A stretch of DNA of 64,000 bases from Methylobacterium crusticola (GTDB lineage: Bacteria > Pseudomonadota > Alphaproteobacteria > Rhizobiales > Beijerinckiaceae). Under the pieces are notes generated by a model that was given only the letters and a program-made list of their open reading frames with translations, was not told the DNA's origin and ran no database searches. The position numbers and the translations under genes are program-made. The number at the start of each line of letters is the position of its first letter. The first letter of the stretch is position 1. The DNA is taken from contig NZ_QOWC01000017.1 of the NCBI RefSeq assembly GCF_003574465.1, positions 1 to 64,000 on the forward strand. Reading direction: 5' to 3'. Below are positions 51,673 to 63,260 of this stretch, piece by piece.

Positions 51673-51973
51673 ATGACCCTCGCGGCCCTCCCGTGCGCCC
51701 TCGGCGACGAGCGGCGCCGCCCGATCCTGGACCGGCTCAGCGACCCGGGCGCATCGCCGCGAGCAGGTGGACGGCGACCGCGTCGAGGACGGGGTGTGCG
51801 GCGCCCCCATCGCGGAGGCGCCCGGCGTCGGCGCGCCGACGCCGGGCGAGCACGGGCTGGTGCTGACCGGGACCGGCCCGGTCCGGCCTAAGCGCCTCGA
51901 GGGGTGGACGATGTACCGACGCGACGAGCCGGGCATCCGGGCGGCCAGGCAGGCGATCGAGGAGAGCATGTGA
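51673..51973 (+). pseudogene. Decayed ArsR-family regulator
   Basis: Two frames together recall an ArsR winged-helix repressor. The first frame opens MTLAALPCALGDERRRPILDRLSD, the usual N-terminal helix. A +1 frameshift near 51755 then leads to VEDGVCGAPIAEAPGVGAPTPGEHGLVLTGTGPVRPKR and GWTMYRRDEPGIRAARQAIEESM, matching the recognition helix, wing and C-terminal helix. Within the second part the recognition helix is also damaged. A single frameshift in assembly could mimic this, but the extra substitutions argue for true decay. It is divergent from the dehydratase, which it may once have regulated. Confidence 0.6.
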
Positions 51974-52282
51974 CGGCGTGCGCGCCCGAACGCTCGCGGA
52001 CGCGACGCCGGGTCGGCGCCTCGAACGCGCCGCGGCGGCCATTCCCCGACCGGGCCCGGGGCGATGCGCCCGCGGACTTCCGCGCGGATGCTCAGGCAGG
52101 CGGGTTGCGAGGCCCAGCTCCGACGCGGCCGGCGCGAGCCCGTCGCCCCCAGTGCGGCCAAGTCCTGAACTACCCGGCCGCGAGACGAGCCGGCGGGTAC
52201 GGCAGGCGTATCCCGGCGGCGGGACCGGGCCGCCCCAATCGGCGATCCGGCGCGACCGAGGTCACGGACGGTCCGGCGCCGG
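51974..52282. other. Region without a recognisable gene
   Basis: This 309-bp stretch between the ArsR remnant and the terminator at 52283 has open frames on both strands but only low-complexity Arg/Ala/Pro translations, with no start signal, signal peptide or family motif. Confidence 0.5.
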
Positions 52283-52305
52283 AAAAAGGCGCCCCACGGG
52301 CGCCT
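52283..52305 (-). terminator. Rho-independent terminator of the 52-residue protein gene
   Basis: Read on the minus strand, AGGCGCCC-GTG-GGGCGCCT is followed by TTTT. The 8-bp stem is perfect. It lies 45 bp after the stop codon at 52350. Confidence 0.85.
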
Positions 52306-52349
52306 GAAGACTTCGCTTCGCCGCGATTCCGCGTGCGAGCGCCGGATGC

Positions 52350-52508
52350 TCAGTGAACGGGATGCGCGGCCTTGCGTTCGCGCTCGATCATCGAGGCCTC
52401 GACGGTCTCGGCCTGGGCGCGGGTGAGCCCGCTGACGATCACCCGTGTGCCGCGATAGACCGTGTAGGTGCCGTCATGAGTCGGCCTTACCCGAATGGCA
52501 TCGGACAT
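52350..52508 (-). CDS. 52-residue small protein of unknown function
   Basis: The product begins MSDAIRVRPTHDGTYTVYRG and ends MIERERKAAHPVH. The first part looks like a compact beta-hairpin (TYTVYRGTRVIVSG); the second is a charged helix (LTRAQAETVEASMIERERKAA). I do not know its function. It is supported by its own canonical terminator at 52283-52305 and by a second, truncated copy at 36998-37066, so it belongs to a real small-gene family. It is probably cytosolic. Confidence 0.72.
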   Translation of the reverse strand: MSDAIRVRPTHDGTYTVYRGTRVIVSGLTRAQAETVEASMIERERKAAHPVH

Positions 52509-52764
52509 GCGCTGGGCTCCCTGCGCGAATCAACGTCGAATTGTTTGGTGTTGACCCACAGGTTAACGAATCGTGGCCGTTCCGCAAGGGGCCTGCCGCG
52601 ATGTCGCCGGCTTCTCGACACGATCCGGTGCGGCCGGGCCATCGCGGCGCCCGCCGCCGGGTTCGCTCAGACGACGCGGCCGCTACGAACGGGGCCGGCC
52701 GCCGCGTCTACGGCGCGAGACGCCGCGTCCCCGCGCGCACCCCTGCGGCGGGTCGCGCCGGCGC

Positions 52765-53049
52765 TCAGGACGGGGCGCGCTCGACCGGTCCCTGGGCGGA
52801 GGGCGCGAGGGCGGGCGCCTTGCCGGGCAGGGTCCACCAGCCGACCGCCGACTGCACCGCCAGGGTGAGGCCGAGGAGCAGGGCCATCGAGACGGCGTGG
52901 CGGCCCAGGCCGGGCGCCGCGGGGATGGGCTGGGAGCCGCGCGGGGTCGCGGGCCTCAGGTCGAGCGGCTCCGGCTCGAGGGGGAGGAGCGACGCGTAGA
53001 TGCCGGCGGGCTGGCCGGCCGAGCGGTGGAAGGGTCCAATGCTGAACAT
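52765..53049 (-). CDS. Small single-pass membrane protein, unknown
   Basis: The product (94 aa) begins MFSIGPFHRSAGQPAGIYAS, has a soluble Pro-rich region to residue 48, one membrane helix (AVSMALLLGLTLAVQSAVGWW, about 52-72), and a short Pro/Ala tail. An AGGAGA site is six to seven bases before the ATG. I see no family resemblance. It is a lone gene on the minus strand with gaps on both sides. Base use is the same as in neighbours, which favours a real gene. Confidence 0.6.
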   Translation of the reverse strand: MFSIGPFHRSAGQPAGIYASLLPLEPEPLDLRPATPRGSQPIPAAPGLGRHAVSMALLLGLTLAVQSAVGWWTLPGKAPALAPSAQGPVERAPS

Positions 53050-53188
53050 CGGCGTCTCCTGTCGAGGCCCCTGCGACGGAGGCTATCGGAACCGCCCAAA
53101 GTTAACAGATGCTGAACGCCGCACCAGCCCCGGTCACGAAAGCGTGAAGGCGGGGCCTCGTGCACGGACGCGTTGCCGCGCGTTGATG

Positions 53189-53806
53189 CTATCCCAGCGC
53201 GCCCGCATCCGCACCTGCCGGGCCGTCCGCGGCGAACAGCTCCGGACGGCGCAGGCGCAGGGTCTGGACGAGGCAGAGCGATTTCATGTCCCGCAGCGCG
53301 CCCCGGTCCGCCATGGCGGCGAGGTCGGCGAGGGGCAGTTCGACGACCTCCAGGTGCTCGTGCTCGTCCGCCAGGCCGCCGCCCGCGGCGGTGCGGTCGT
53401 CCGCGCCGTAGGGGGCGAGGTAGAGGTCCATCCGCTCGGTGGAGAGGCCGGGCATCGACCAGGCCTGGCCGACGTGATCGAGGACCGGGAGGCGGAGTCC
53501 CACTTCCTCGAAGGCCTCGCGGCGGGCGCAGACCGCCGGGTCGTCCTCGTCGAGGAGCCCCGCCGGAACCTCCAGCACCGCCTCCGTGCCGTCCGCAAAG
53601 CAGGCCGGGGCGCGGAACTGACGCACCAGCAGGGCGACGCGGCGGCCGGGATCGTAGGGCAGCACCGCGACGGCGCGCCCGTGATCCTCGATCTCGCGGG
53701 TCGCGGCGGACCCGTCCGGCATGCGGATCTCGGCGACGAGGAAGCGGGCCCAGCCCTCGTGGACGATGCGCGTGCCGCGGATCAGCGGCCTGCCGGATCC
53801 GGTCAC
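53189..53806 (-). CDS. Nudix hydrolase, NudK (GDP-mannose pyrophosphatase)-like
   Basis: The product (205 aa, GTG start) has a Nudix box at 83-104, GLLDEDDPAVC-ARREAFEEVGL. It is one residue shorter than the ADP-ribose type, and this matches E. coli NudK, where the same spacing and GLLDNDEPEVC occur. The catalytic glutamates are Glu97, Glu100 and Glu101. NudK enzymes split GDP-mannose and related sugar nucleotides with Mg2+. The C-terminal part (EHLEVVELPLADLAAM) also fits. It follows the TusA gene by 49 bp on the same strand, so the two may be co-transcribed. Confidence 0.87.
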   Translation of the reverse strand: MTGSGRPLIRGTRIVHEGWARFLVAEIRMPDGSAATREIEDHGRAVAVLPYDPGRRVALLVRQFRAPACFADGTEAVLEVPAGLLDEDDPAVCARREAFEEVGLRLPVLDHVGQAWSMPGLSTERMDLYLAPYGADDRTAAGGGLADEHEHLEVVELPLADLAAMADRGALRDMKSLCLVQTLRLRRPELFAADGPAGADAGALG

Positions 53807-53855
53807 GGCCGGGCCCTCTGCCCGCGGCGCCGGGATCCTGCCTTCGGTGAGCGTG

Positions 53856-54143
53856 TCATCGATCCCCTCGCGGCTCGGTCGATCCCCCGGCGGCCCGGTC
53901 GGGCCGGGGCTTGTCGGCGCGGCGGATCTCGAAGGTGAGGACGCCGTCCCGCTCCTCGAGGCCGTCGAGGAGGTCGCCGGTCTCGCGCAGGAGGTGCGGG
54001 ATGTCGATGGCGGCCAGGGGGTCGGTGCAGCGGACCGACAGCTCCTCGCCGGGGCCGAGGCCCCGGAGCGCCTTGCGGGTGCGCAGCACCGGCAGGGGGC
54101 ATTTCAGCCCGCGCAGGTCGAGCTCGGATCGGCGTGCCGCCAT
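53856..54143 (-). CDS. TusA-family sulfurtransferase (SirA-like)
   Basis: The product (95 aa) has the TusA opening ELDLRGLKCPLPVLRTRKAL with the persulfide-carrying Cys15 in CPLP. Two beta-alpha units follow, with VRCTDPLAAIDIPHLLRETG. Such proteins relay sulfur to tRNA thiolation, molybdenum-cofactor or other pathways. The ATG at 54143 was preferred over an upstream GTG/ATG because the standard fold starts about eight residues before the CPxP motif and a GGGGGA site precedes it. The C-terminal 25 residues are charged and extra to the family. Confidence 0.9.
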   Translation of the reverse strand: MAARRSELDLRGLKCPLPVLRTRKALRGLGPGEELSVRCTDPLAAIDIPHLLRETGDLLDGLEERDGVLTFEIRRADKPRPDRAAGGSTEPRGDR

Positions 54144-54260
54144 GAATCCCCCGTGCCGGCCCCGCTGCCGCGCGGCGCCGAGTTGAGCACACGGGACGCG
54201 CACGAAAAAGGCCCGGCGCGGGCTCAACCGCGCCGGGCCGACGCCCTTGGGCGCTGCGGA

Positions 54261-54665
54261 TCAGTAGCCGTAGTAGCCGTAGGCGGGGTAGCCGTAGCCG
54301 TAGCCGCCGACCGGCGCGTAGCCGTAGGCGGGATAGCCGTAGCCGTAGGCCGGGTAGCCGTAGCCGTAGGCGGGCGCGGAGCTCGCCGCGATGGCGCCGC
54401 CGATGATGCCGAGGGCCGCGCCGGCCGCCAGGGCACCGCCGGCGCCGATGCCGCGGCGGTAGCCGTAGCCGCGGTAGCCGTAGCCGCCGCGGTAGCCGCC
54501 GTAGTAGCCGCCACCGCGCCAGCGCACCTGATCGACGGTCGCGGCGGTGCCGGCGACGGAGGCGGACGTCGCCGCCGGGAGCGGCGCGGCCTGGGCGCCG
54601 AGGCTGCCGGCGGTCAGGGCGACGGCGGCGGCACCGGCGAGCGTGAGGGTGGTGAAGCGCGACAT
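54261..54665 (-). CDS. Secreted Gly/Tyr-rich repeat protein
   Basis: The product (134 aa) has a signal peptide cleaved near AQA at 24-26. A Gly/Tyr/Arg section (GGGYYGGYRGGYGYRGYGY) follows, then a glycine-zipper-like helix (GGALAAGAALGIIGGAIAA, about 81-99). A tail repeats YGYPAYG at least five times. The glycine zipper suggests membrane or outer-membrane association, as in YMGG/lysozyme-inhibitor-like small proteins. The repeat tail may bind surfaces or assemble. No function is known. The gene is single and preceded by a 259-bp gap. Confidence 0.8.
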   Translation of the reverse strand: MSRFTTLTLAGAAAVALTAGSLGAQAAPLPAATSASVAGTAATVDQVRWRGGGYYGGYRGGYGYRGYGYRRGIGAGGALAAGAALGIIGGAIAASSAPAYGYGYPAYGYGYPAYGYAPVGGYGYGYPAYGYYGY

Positions 54666-54924
54666 GCGTGGAATCTCCAGGTGAAGAAAAGGCCCCGTTG
54701 GTCAGGAGAACGGCCAAGAGCCGGCCCCTGTTCCCTGATTCGGCGCGCTCCTTCCCGTCCGTCAGGGATGCGCGCCCGGCCGTCCCGCGGCTGCGGCCGG
54801 CCCGCACGATGCCTAAGCTTGCGCGGTCCGCCGCACCGTGCGGTGGCGCACGCCGCCGGCCCGGCGGACCGCGCCGCCGGCGCGGACGGGGCGAGGGCGG
54901 AGCGGCCCGCGGACGCCCGGGCCT

Positions 54925-56292
54925 TCAGAAGGTGCAGGCGGCGAAGACCGGGTCGACGGACCCGTTCCACGGCCCCTCGTAGAGCGCCAGGAGGTCCTCG
55001 GCCCGGGTCCGGCCCGCCGCGACGGCCTGGAGCGGCGCGAGGTGGAGCGTCTCGTCGCGGCCCTGGGGGTCGCGGCGCGCCCGGGCCTTGAGCCCGGCCT
55101 CGGCGATCGCGAGCGCGTCGCGGGCGACCTCCCGCAGGCGCCGGCCGGCGGCCGGCGCGGCGAGCCCGAGGCGCGGCGCCTCGGCCCGCATCGCCTCGCG
55201 CTCCGGGGCGCTCCAGCCCCGCACGAGCTCCCAGGCGGCCGCCAGGGCGGCGGGCTCGTAGAGCAGCCCGACCCAGAAGGCGGCCTGGGCGGCGATCATG
55301 TTGGCGTCGCCGACATCGGCGCCGCGCATCTCCAGGAAGCGCTTGAGGCGGACCTCCGGGAAGGCCGTGGAGGCGTGGTTGGCCCAGTCCGAGACGGTGG
55401 CGCGCTCGCCCGGCAGGGCCGCGAGGCGCCCGGCCATCAGGTCGCCGAAGGCGGCGCCGCTGACGTCGTGGTAGGTCTCGCCCCGCTTCACGAAGTACAT
55501 CGGCACGCCGAGGAGCCAGTCGGCGTAGGCCTCGTAGCCGAAGCCCGGCTCGAACGCGAAGGCCAGCATGCCGGTGCGGTCGGCGTCGGTGTGGCGCCAG
55601 ATCTCCGAGCGCCGGGACAGGAAGCCGTTGGGCCTGCCGTCCGTGAAGGGCGAGTTGGCGAAGAGCGCGGTCGCGACGGGCTGGAGCGCCAGCCCGACCC
55701 GCAGCTTCGTCACCATGTCGGCCTCGGAGGAGAAGTCGAGGTTCACCTGCACGGTGGCGGTGCGCAGCATCATGTCGAGGCCGAGGGTGCCGACCTTGGG
55801 CATGTAGCCCTTCATGATGCGGTAGCGGCTCTTGGGCATGACGGGCGTCTGCCCGCAGGTCCATTTGGGGCTCATGCCGAGGGTGAGGAAGCCGATGCCC
55901 AGGGGATCGGCCGCCGTCCGCACGGCGTCGAGGTGGAGGCTGAGCTCGTGGGCGGTCGCGTGCACGTCGGGCAGCGGGGCTCCCGAGAGCTCGAACTGGC
56001 CGCCGGGCTCGAGGGAGATCGCCCCGCCGCCCTCGCGGGCCGCGAGCCCGATCACCCGGCCGGCATCCTCGATCGTCTCCCAGCCGGTGGCGGCCTGCAC
56101 GCGGTCGAGGAGCGCCCGGATGCCGCCCTCGCCCTCGTAGGGCACCGGCGCCAGGTCGGCGCGGTAGAACGGCACCTTCTCGTGCTCGGTGCCGATGGCG
56201 AAGGCCTCCGGCGGCTTCTCGCCGGCCGCGAACCACTCGATCAGCTCGGCCCGCCCGGTGAGCGGGGTCGCGTCGGACACGTCGCGCGCCAT
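54925..56292 (-). CDS. gshA: Glutamate-cysteine ligase (alphaproteobacterial/plant type)
   Basis: The product (455 aa) makes gamma-glutamylcysteine, the first step of glutathione synthesis. The family segments are intact: AIGTEHEKVPFYRADLAPVPYEG, GGAISLEPGGQFELSGAPL (ATP/Mg and glutamate site) and LGMSPKWTCGQTPVMPKSRY. Further on come MLRTATVQVNLDFSSEADMV and FLEMRGADVG. The length equals that of rhizobial GshA. Glutathione is important for formaldehyde handling in methylotrophs, but glutathione synthetase is not adjacent. The gene is divergent from the 34-residue membrane protein at 56566. Confidence 0.94.
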   Translation of the reverse strand: MARDVSDATPLTGRAELIEWFAAGEKPPEAFAIGTEHEKVPFYRADLAPVPYEGEGGIRALLDRVQAATGWETIEDAGRVIGLAAREGGGAISLEPGGQFELSGAPLPDVHATAHELSLHLDAVRTAADPLGIGFLTLGMSPKWTCGQTPVMPKSRYRIMKGYMPKVGTLGLDMMLRTATVQVNLDFSSEADMVTKLRVGLALQPVATALFANSPFTDGRPNGFLSRRSEIWRHTDADRTGMLAFAFEPGFGYEAYADWLLGVPMYFVKRGETYHDVSGAAFGDLMAGRLAALPGERATVSDWANHASTAFPEVRLKRFLEMRGADVGDANMIAAQAAFWVGLLYEPAALAAAWELVRGWSAPEREAMRAEAPRLGLAAPAAGRRLREVARDALAIAEAGLKARARRDPQGRDETLHLAPLQAVAAGRTRAEDLLALYEGPWNGSVDPVFAACTF

Positions 56293-56511
56293 GCGCTACC
56301 TCGTCTTGACTTAGGGGAAACCCCGGCGGAGGGGCGCGCCGGTCCGCCGATACGGTCGCGCTTAAATAGGTCGCGGGCGACCGGCCCGCAACGCGGCTCC
56401 CGCGCAACCGCGCCATGCAGGCCCCAGCGCGGGTCCGGCGCAACCGAGAGGCGCCGTGCCACCCACCGCAACCGAACGTTTACCGCGTTGCCCGGATCCC
56501 GCCCCGCCCCT

Positions 56512-56540
56512 TTGACATGGAACAAAACAGGAACAATTAT
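56512..56540 (+). promoter_or_regulatory. Strong promoter overlapped by an alphaproteobacterial LexA (SOS) box
   Basis: TTGACA (56512-56517) and AATTAT (56535-56540) are separated by exactly 17 bp. Inside that spacer lies GAAC-N7-GAAC (56520-56534), the complement of GTTC-N7-GTTC, the direct-repeat LexA site of alphaproteobacteria. LexA bound here would block RNA polymerase, so the downstream gene at 56566 should be induced by DNA damage. Confidence 0.75.
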
Positions 56541-56565
56541 GCCCCGTCGGCAAAGGGGACAGACC

Positions 56566-56670
56566 ATGAACGTACGCCAGATCCTGCTCAATGTCACGGA
56601 GGTCGCCTCGATGGGGCTCCTCACCGGCGCCGTCGCCCTCTGGGCGGTCGCGCTCTCGCCCCTGCACTGA
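56566..56670 (+). CDS. 34-residue single-pass membrane protein, probably SOS-induced
   Basis: The product begins MNVRQILLNVTEVASMGLLT and ends VALSPLH: a short amphipathic start and one membrane helix (about residues 14-31). AAGGGG lies eight bases before the ATG; an in-frame ATG at 56539 overlaps the -10 box and is unlikely. It is the first gene after the LexA-box promoter at 56512-56540. By analogy, Caulobacter SidA is a 29-residue SOS-induced membrane protein that inhibits the divisome; sequence similarity is not claimed. It lies 164 bp before dnaE and could contribute read-through transcription. Confidence 0.65.
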   Translation: MNVRQILLNVTEVASMGLLTGAVALWAVALSPLH

Positions 56671-56834
56671 CGGCGGCCGCCCGCCGTGGCGAACCGGCAA
56701 CGCGCCGCGGGTTCCAGCGATTTCGCGGTGAATCCCCGACAATTTTCCCGCTCCTGACGCGGGCCGGGTCGTGACTCCTCAACCCCGGCCGGGGATCCTG
56801 CGCCGCTCAACGCCGCGTCGAGCGAGAAGCGCCC

Positions 56835-60374
<3,540 letters not shown>

Positions 60375-60538
60375 GGCGCGCCGGCCCCGGCCGCCGGCGC
60401 GCCGGGCGTCCCCCGGGACCGTCCGCCCCCCGCCCCGGGGATCCGCGGGCGCGGCGGGGAGGGCAGCGGGCGTCAGCGTTGGCGTGGCGGCGAAACTCCG
60501 CTTAGGGTCGCGCCGACCGCGTGTCCGGAGCCCCCCCG

Positions 60539-61411
60539 ATGAGCCCTCGCAGCCCCTCCCCCGCCGCCGCTCCGGTGGCGCGGCTCGGCGACCTGGCCGC
60601 CCTGCGGGCGCAGGTCCGGGCCTGGCGGGCGTCAGGCGAGGGCGTGGCCCTGGTGCCCACCATGGGGGCGCTGCACGCCGGGCACCTCGCCCTGGTGCGG
60701 CAGGCGCAGGCGAGCTGCCGGCGGGTCGTCGCCAGCATCTTCGTCAACCCGACCCAGTTCGGGCCGAGCGAGGATTTCTCCCGCTACCCCCGCGACACGG
60801 AGCGCGACATCGCGCTCCTGGCGCAGGCGGGCGCCGACGCGGCCTACCTGCCCGACGTGGCGGCCATGTACCCGCCGGGCTTCTCCACCACCGTGACGGT
60901 GGCGGGGCTCGACGCCGAGCTGTGCGGCCCGATCCGTCCCGGCCACTTCGCGGGCGTCGCCACGGTGGTGACGAAGCTCCTGCTCCAGTGCCTGCCGGAC
61001 CGGGCGATGTTCGGCGAGAAGGACTACCAGCAGCTCCAGGTGATCCGGCGCGCGGTGCGCGACCTCGACGTCCCGGTCGTGATCGAGGGCGTGCCGACGG
61101 TGCGGGAGGAGGACGGCCTCGCCCTGTCGTCGCGCAACGTCTTCCTGGCCGAGGCGGAGCGCCGGGCGGCGCCGGCGATGCACGCGGTCCTGCGCGAGGT
61201 GGCGGAGGCGGTCCGGGGCGGCGCAGGAACCGCCCCGGCGCTCGCGGCCGGGCGGGCGCGCCTCGCGGCGGCGGGCTTCGGCCCGGTGCAGTACCTGACG
61301 GTGAGCGACGCCGAGACCCTGGCGCCCCTCGACCGGGTGGCGGGCCCGGCCCGGGTCCTGGCGGCCGCCTATCTCGGCCGCACGCGCCTCATCGACAACG
61401 TCGCGGTGTGA
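60539..61411 (+). CDS. panC: Pantothenate synthetase (pantoate-beta-alanine ligase)
   Basis: The product (290 aa) joins pantoate and beta-alanine with ATP in coenzyme A synthesis. The nucleotidyl-transferase motif VPTMGALHAGHL with His46 and His49 is intact. The family segments SIFVNPTQFGPSEDFSRYPR, GHFAGVATVVTKLL, FGEKDYQQLQVIRR and LALSSRNVFL are also present. The ATG at 60539 is preferred over a GTG at 60521; a GGAG site lies nine bases upstream. It is convergent with dapD. panB is not in the window. Confidence 0.95.
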   Translation: MSPRSPSPAAAPVARLGDLAALRAQVRAWRASGEGVALVPTMGALHAGHLALVRQAQASCRRVVASIFVNPTQFGPSEDFSRYPRDTERDIALLAQAGADAAYLPDVAAMYPPGFSTTVTVAGLDAELCGPIRPGHFAGVATVVTKLLLQCLPDRAMFGEKDYQQLQVIRRAVRDLDVPVVIEGVPTVREEDGLALSSRNVFLAEAERRAAPAMHAVLREVAEAVRGGAGTAPALAAGRARLAAAGFGPVQYLTVSDAETLAPLDRVAGPARVLAAAYLGRTRLIDNVAV

Positions 61412-61473
61412 GGCGCCGGCGCCGGGGCCCATCGCGCCCCGGCCCCGCGCGGGCGCCGGGCCCGCCGGCCGCC

Positions 61474-62319
61474 TCAATCGCGCAGCAGCTCGTTGATGGC
61501 GGTCTTCGCCCGGGTGCCGGCATCGACGCGCTTGACGATGACGGCGCAGTAGAGCGAGGGGCCGGGGCTGCCGTCCGACAGCGCCTTGCCGGGCTGCGTG
61601 CCCGAGACCACCACCGAGTAGGGCGGCACGCGGCCGTAGGCGACCTCGCCGGTGGCGCGGTCGATGATCTTGGTCGAGGCGCCGATGTAGACGCCCATCG
61701 ACAGGACGCTGCCCTCCCCGACGATGACGCCCTCGGCCACCTCGGCCCGGGCGCCCACGAAGCAATTGTCCTCGATGATCACCGGGTTGGCCTGGAGCGG
61801 CTCGAGCACCCCCGCGATGCCGGCGCCGCCCGAGATGTGGCAGTTCTTCCCCACCTGGGCGCAGGAGCCGATGGTGGCCCAGGTGTCCACCATGGTGCCC
61901 TCGCCCACATGGGCGCCGAGGTTGACGAAGGACGGCATCAGGACCGCGCCCGGCGCGATGTGGGCGCCGCGGCGCACCACCGCCCCCGGCACCGCCCGGA
62001 AGCCGGCGGCCCGGAAGCGCGCGGCGTCCCAGCCCTCGAACTTCGACGGCACCTTGTCCCACCAGGGCGCGCCGCCGGGCCCGCCGGGGATCACCGCCAT
62101 GTCGTTCAGGCGGAAGGACAGCAGCACCGCCTTCTTGAGCCACTGGTTGACGTGCCAGTCCTCGTTGCCGGCCTTCTCGGCGACGCGGGCCTGCCCGGAA
62201 TCGAGGAGCGCGAGCGCGGCCTCGACGGCCTCGCGCACGGGCCCGCCCGTGTCCGCGCCGACGTCCGCGCGGTCCTCCCAGGCGGCTTCGATGGTCCGGG
62301 CGAGGGCGTCGTGCGACAT
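61474..62319 (-). CDS. dapD: Tetrahydrodipicolinate N-succinyltransferase
   Basis: The product (281 aa) catalyses the succinyl-CoA-dependent step of the succinylase branch of lysine and diaminopimelate synthesis. The left-handed beta-helix of hexapeptide repeats is visible from about 105 to 235 ([46 protein letters not shown]). The N-terminal helical domain and the terminal [10 protein letters not shown] match the family. The length is normal. It is transcribed towards panC. Confidence 0.95.
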   Translation of the reverse strand: MSHDALARTIEAAWEDRADVGADTGGPVREAVEAALALLDSGQARVAEKAGNEDWHVNQWLKKAVLLSFRLNDMAVIPGGPGGAPWWDKVPSKFEGWDAARFRAAGFRAVPGAVVRRGAHIAPGAVLMPSFVNLGAHVGEGTMVDTWATIGSCAQVGKNCHISGGAGIAGVLEPLQANPVIIEDNCFVGARAEVAEGVIVGEGSVLSMGVYIGASTKIIDRATGEVAYGRVPPYSVVVSGTQPGKALSDGSPGPSLYCAVIVKRVDAGTRAKTAINELLRD

Positions 62320-62414
62320 GGGAGCGGTTCCGGGCGGGTGGGTCGGGCCTGCCTTAGCGCAGGCCCCCGGGCGCTGTCACGTCGCGGCGCGCGCGCCGCG
62401 CGGGTCCCGCTTTT

Positions 62415-62510
62415 TCAGAGGGCACGCGCCGCGCGCGTCCCTTCCTCAGAGGGCGCGCGCCGCGCGCGCGGGTCCCCTTCCCTCAGAGCGCGCGCGCCGC
62501 GCGCGCGCCG
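62415..62510. repeat. Three tandem copies of a gene end (31-37 bp)
   Basis: TCAGAG followed by a GCGC-rich block and TCCCTTCC-like sequence starts at 62415, 62446 and 62483. The third copy contains the true stop and last codons (ARAARAL) of the cyclic-nucleotide-binding protein gene. The two others are downstream duplicates of this end, each with its own in-frame-like stop. Confidence 0.75.
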
Positions 62511-62935
62511 GCGAGGTCGCGGGCGAACGCCGCGAGGTCGTCCGCCAGGAGGTCGTGGATCGCCGCGGCCGTGTCGGGGAACACCTCCAGCACCCGGCGC
62601 ACCACCGCCTGGGTGACCACCATCACCTCGGCGGGCGCCGGCCCGGCGCGGGCGGTGGTCGGCCGCTCCACGGGGAGGAACAGCGCGGTCCGGCCGATCA
62701 GCGCGGAGGGCCCGGCCTCGACCGGGGGCCCCTCGCGGAGGCGGGGCTCCAGGACCACGATGCCGCCGAGCACCACGAAGCCGCCCTCGGCCGGGTCGCC
62801 GCGGGTGAACAGCACCGCGCCCGGCTCGAGCCGCCGGCGCTCGGCCGCGAACGAGATCAGCCGGAGGGCATCCCGGGTCATCAGACCGAACAGCGGCGCC
62901 GCGGCCAGGATCGCGATGTCGTCGTCGAGCGCCAA
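62483..62935 (-). CDS. Cyclic-nucleotide-binding domain protein
   Basis: The product (150 aa, TTG start) is a lone CAP_ED domain. It begins with a short helix (LALDDDIAILAAAPLFGLMTRDALRLISFAAE), and the beta-barrel core is RRLEPGAVLFTRGDPAEGGFVVLGG. The phosphate-binding cassette region (VEAGPSALIGRTALFLPVERPTTARAG) lacks a clean GE-x2-AL-x3-R-x-A sequence: IGRTALFLPVERPTTA has the Arg but Gly-Arg in place of Gly-Glu. No DNA-binding helix-turn-helix follows. Nucleotide binding is uncertain. The start is inferred because no ATG exists near the domain beginning; upstream frame is Arg/Pro-rich. Confidence 0.75.
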   Translation of the reverse strand: MALDDDIAILAAAPLFGLMTRDALRLISFAAERRRLEPGAVLFTRGDPAEGGFVVLGGIVVLEPRLREGPPVEAGPSALIGRTALFLPVERPTTARAGPAPAEVMVVTQAVVRRVLEVFPDTAAAIHDLLADDLAAFARDLAGARAARAL

Positions 62936-63260
62936 CGGCCCCGCTCTCCCCCGGCCCGCCCGGGCGGCGGCCGAACGCAGCTTTAGCCGATCCGGCCGGG
63001 CCGCACCACGCCGCAGCCACGCCACACAGCCACGCCTGCGGAGGCGCCGCCGCCCGGGGCCCCGCGGGGGCGCAAGGCCCCCCCCGCGGGCCGCCCGGAG
63101 CCCTTGCGGGCACCGGGCCGGCGGCGCGCCTTGGAACCGCTCCAGGGCGCGTTGACGCGCCGTCCCGTAAATGTCAGCCTTACTGACATATTGGCGCGTC
63201 ACGCCGAGGCCGGGCGGAACCGGCCCGCGACCGCGCGGCGAACGCCTGGAGGAACACCGG
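62936..63260. other. Divergent intergenic region before the ferredoxin oxidoreductase gene
   Basis: This 325-bp stretch contains very GC-rich hairpin-forming sequence (about 63040-63090) and the palindrome at 63171-63189. No gene is supported. GGAGGAAC at 63248-63255 is the ribosome site of the next gene. Confidence 0.5.
63171..63189. promoter_or_regulatory. Perfect inverted repeat, candidate operator
   Basis: ATGTCAG-CCTTA-CTGACAT has perfect 7-bp arms and a 5-base centre, in a short AT-richer patch 71 bp before the start of the oxidoreductase gene. Length and symmetry fit a dimeric TetR- or GntR-type repressor site. No matching regulator is seen in the window. Confidence 0.5.

Noticed and set aside
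52573..53115. 180-codon plus-strand frame opposite the 94-residue membrane protein
   Set aside because: Arg/Gly/Pro-rich translation with no domain. The minus-strand frame has a signal for translation and a clean membrane helix.
62936..63113. N-terminal extension of the cyclic-nucleotide-binding protein up to 63415
   Set aside because: The extra residues are Arg/Pro/Gly-rich, overlap the divergent oxidoreductase gene and precede a domain that begins naturally at the TTG at 62935.
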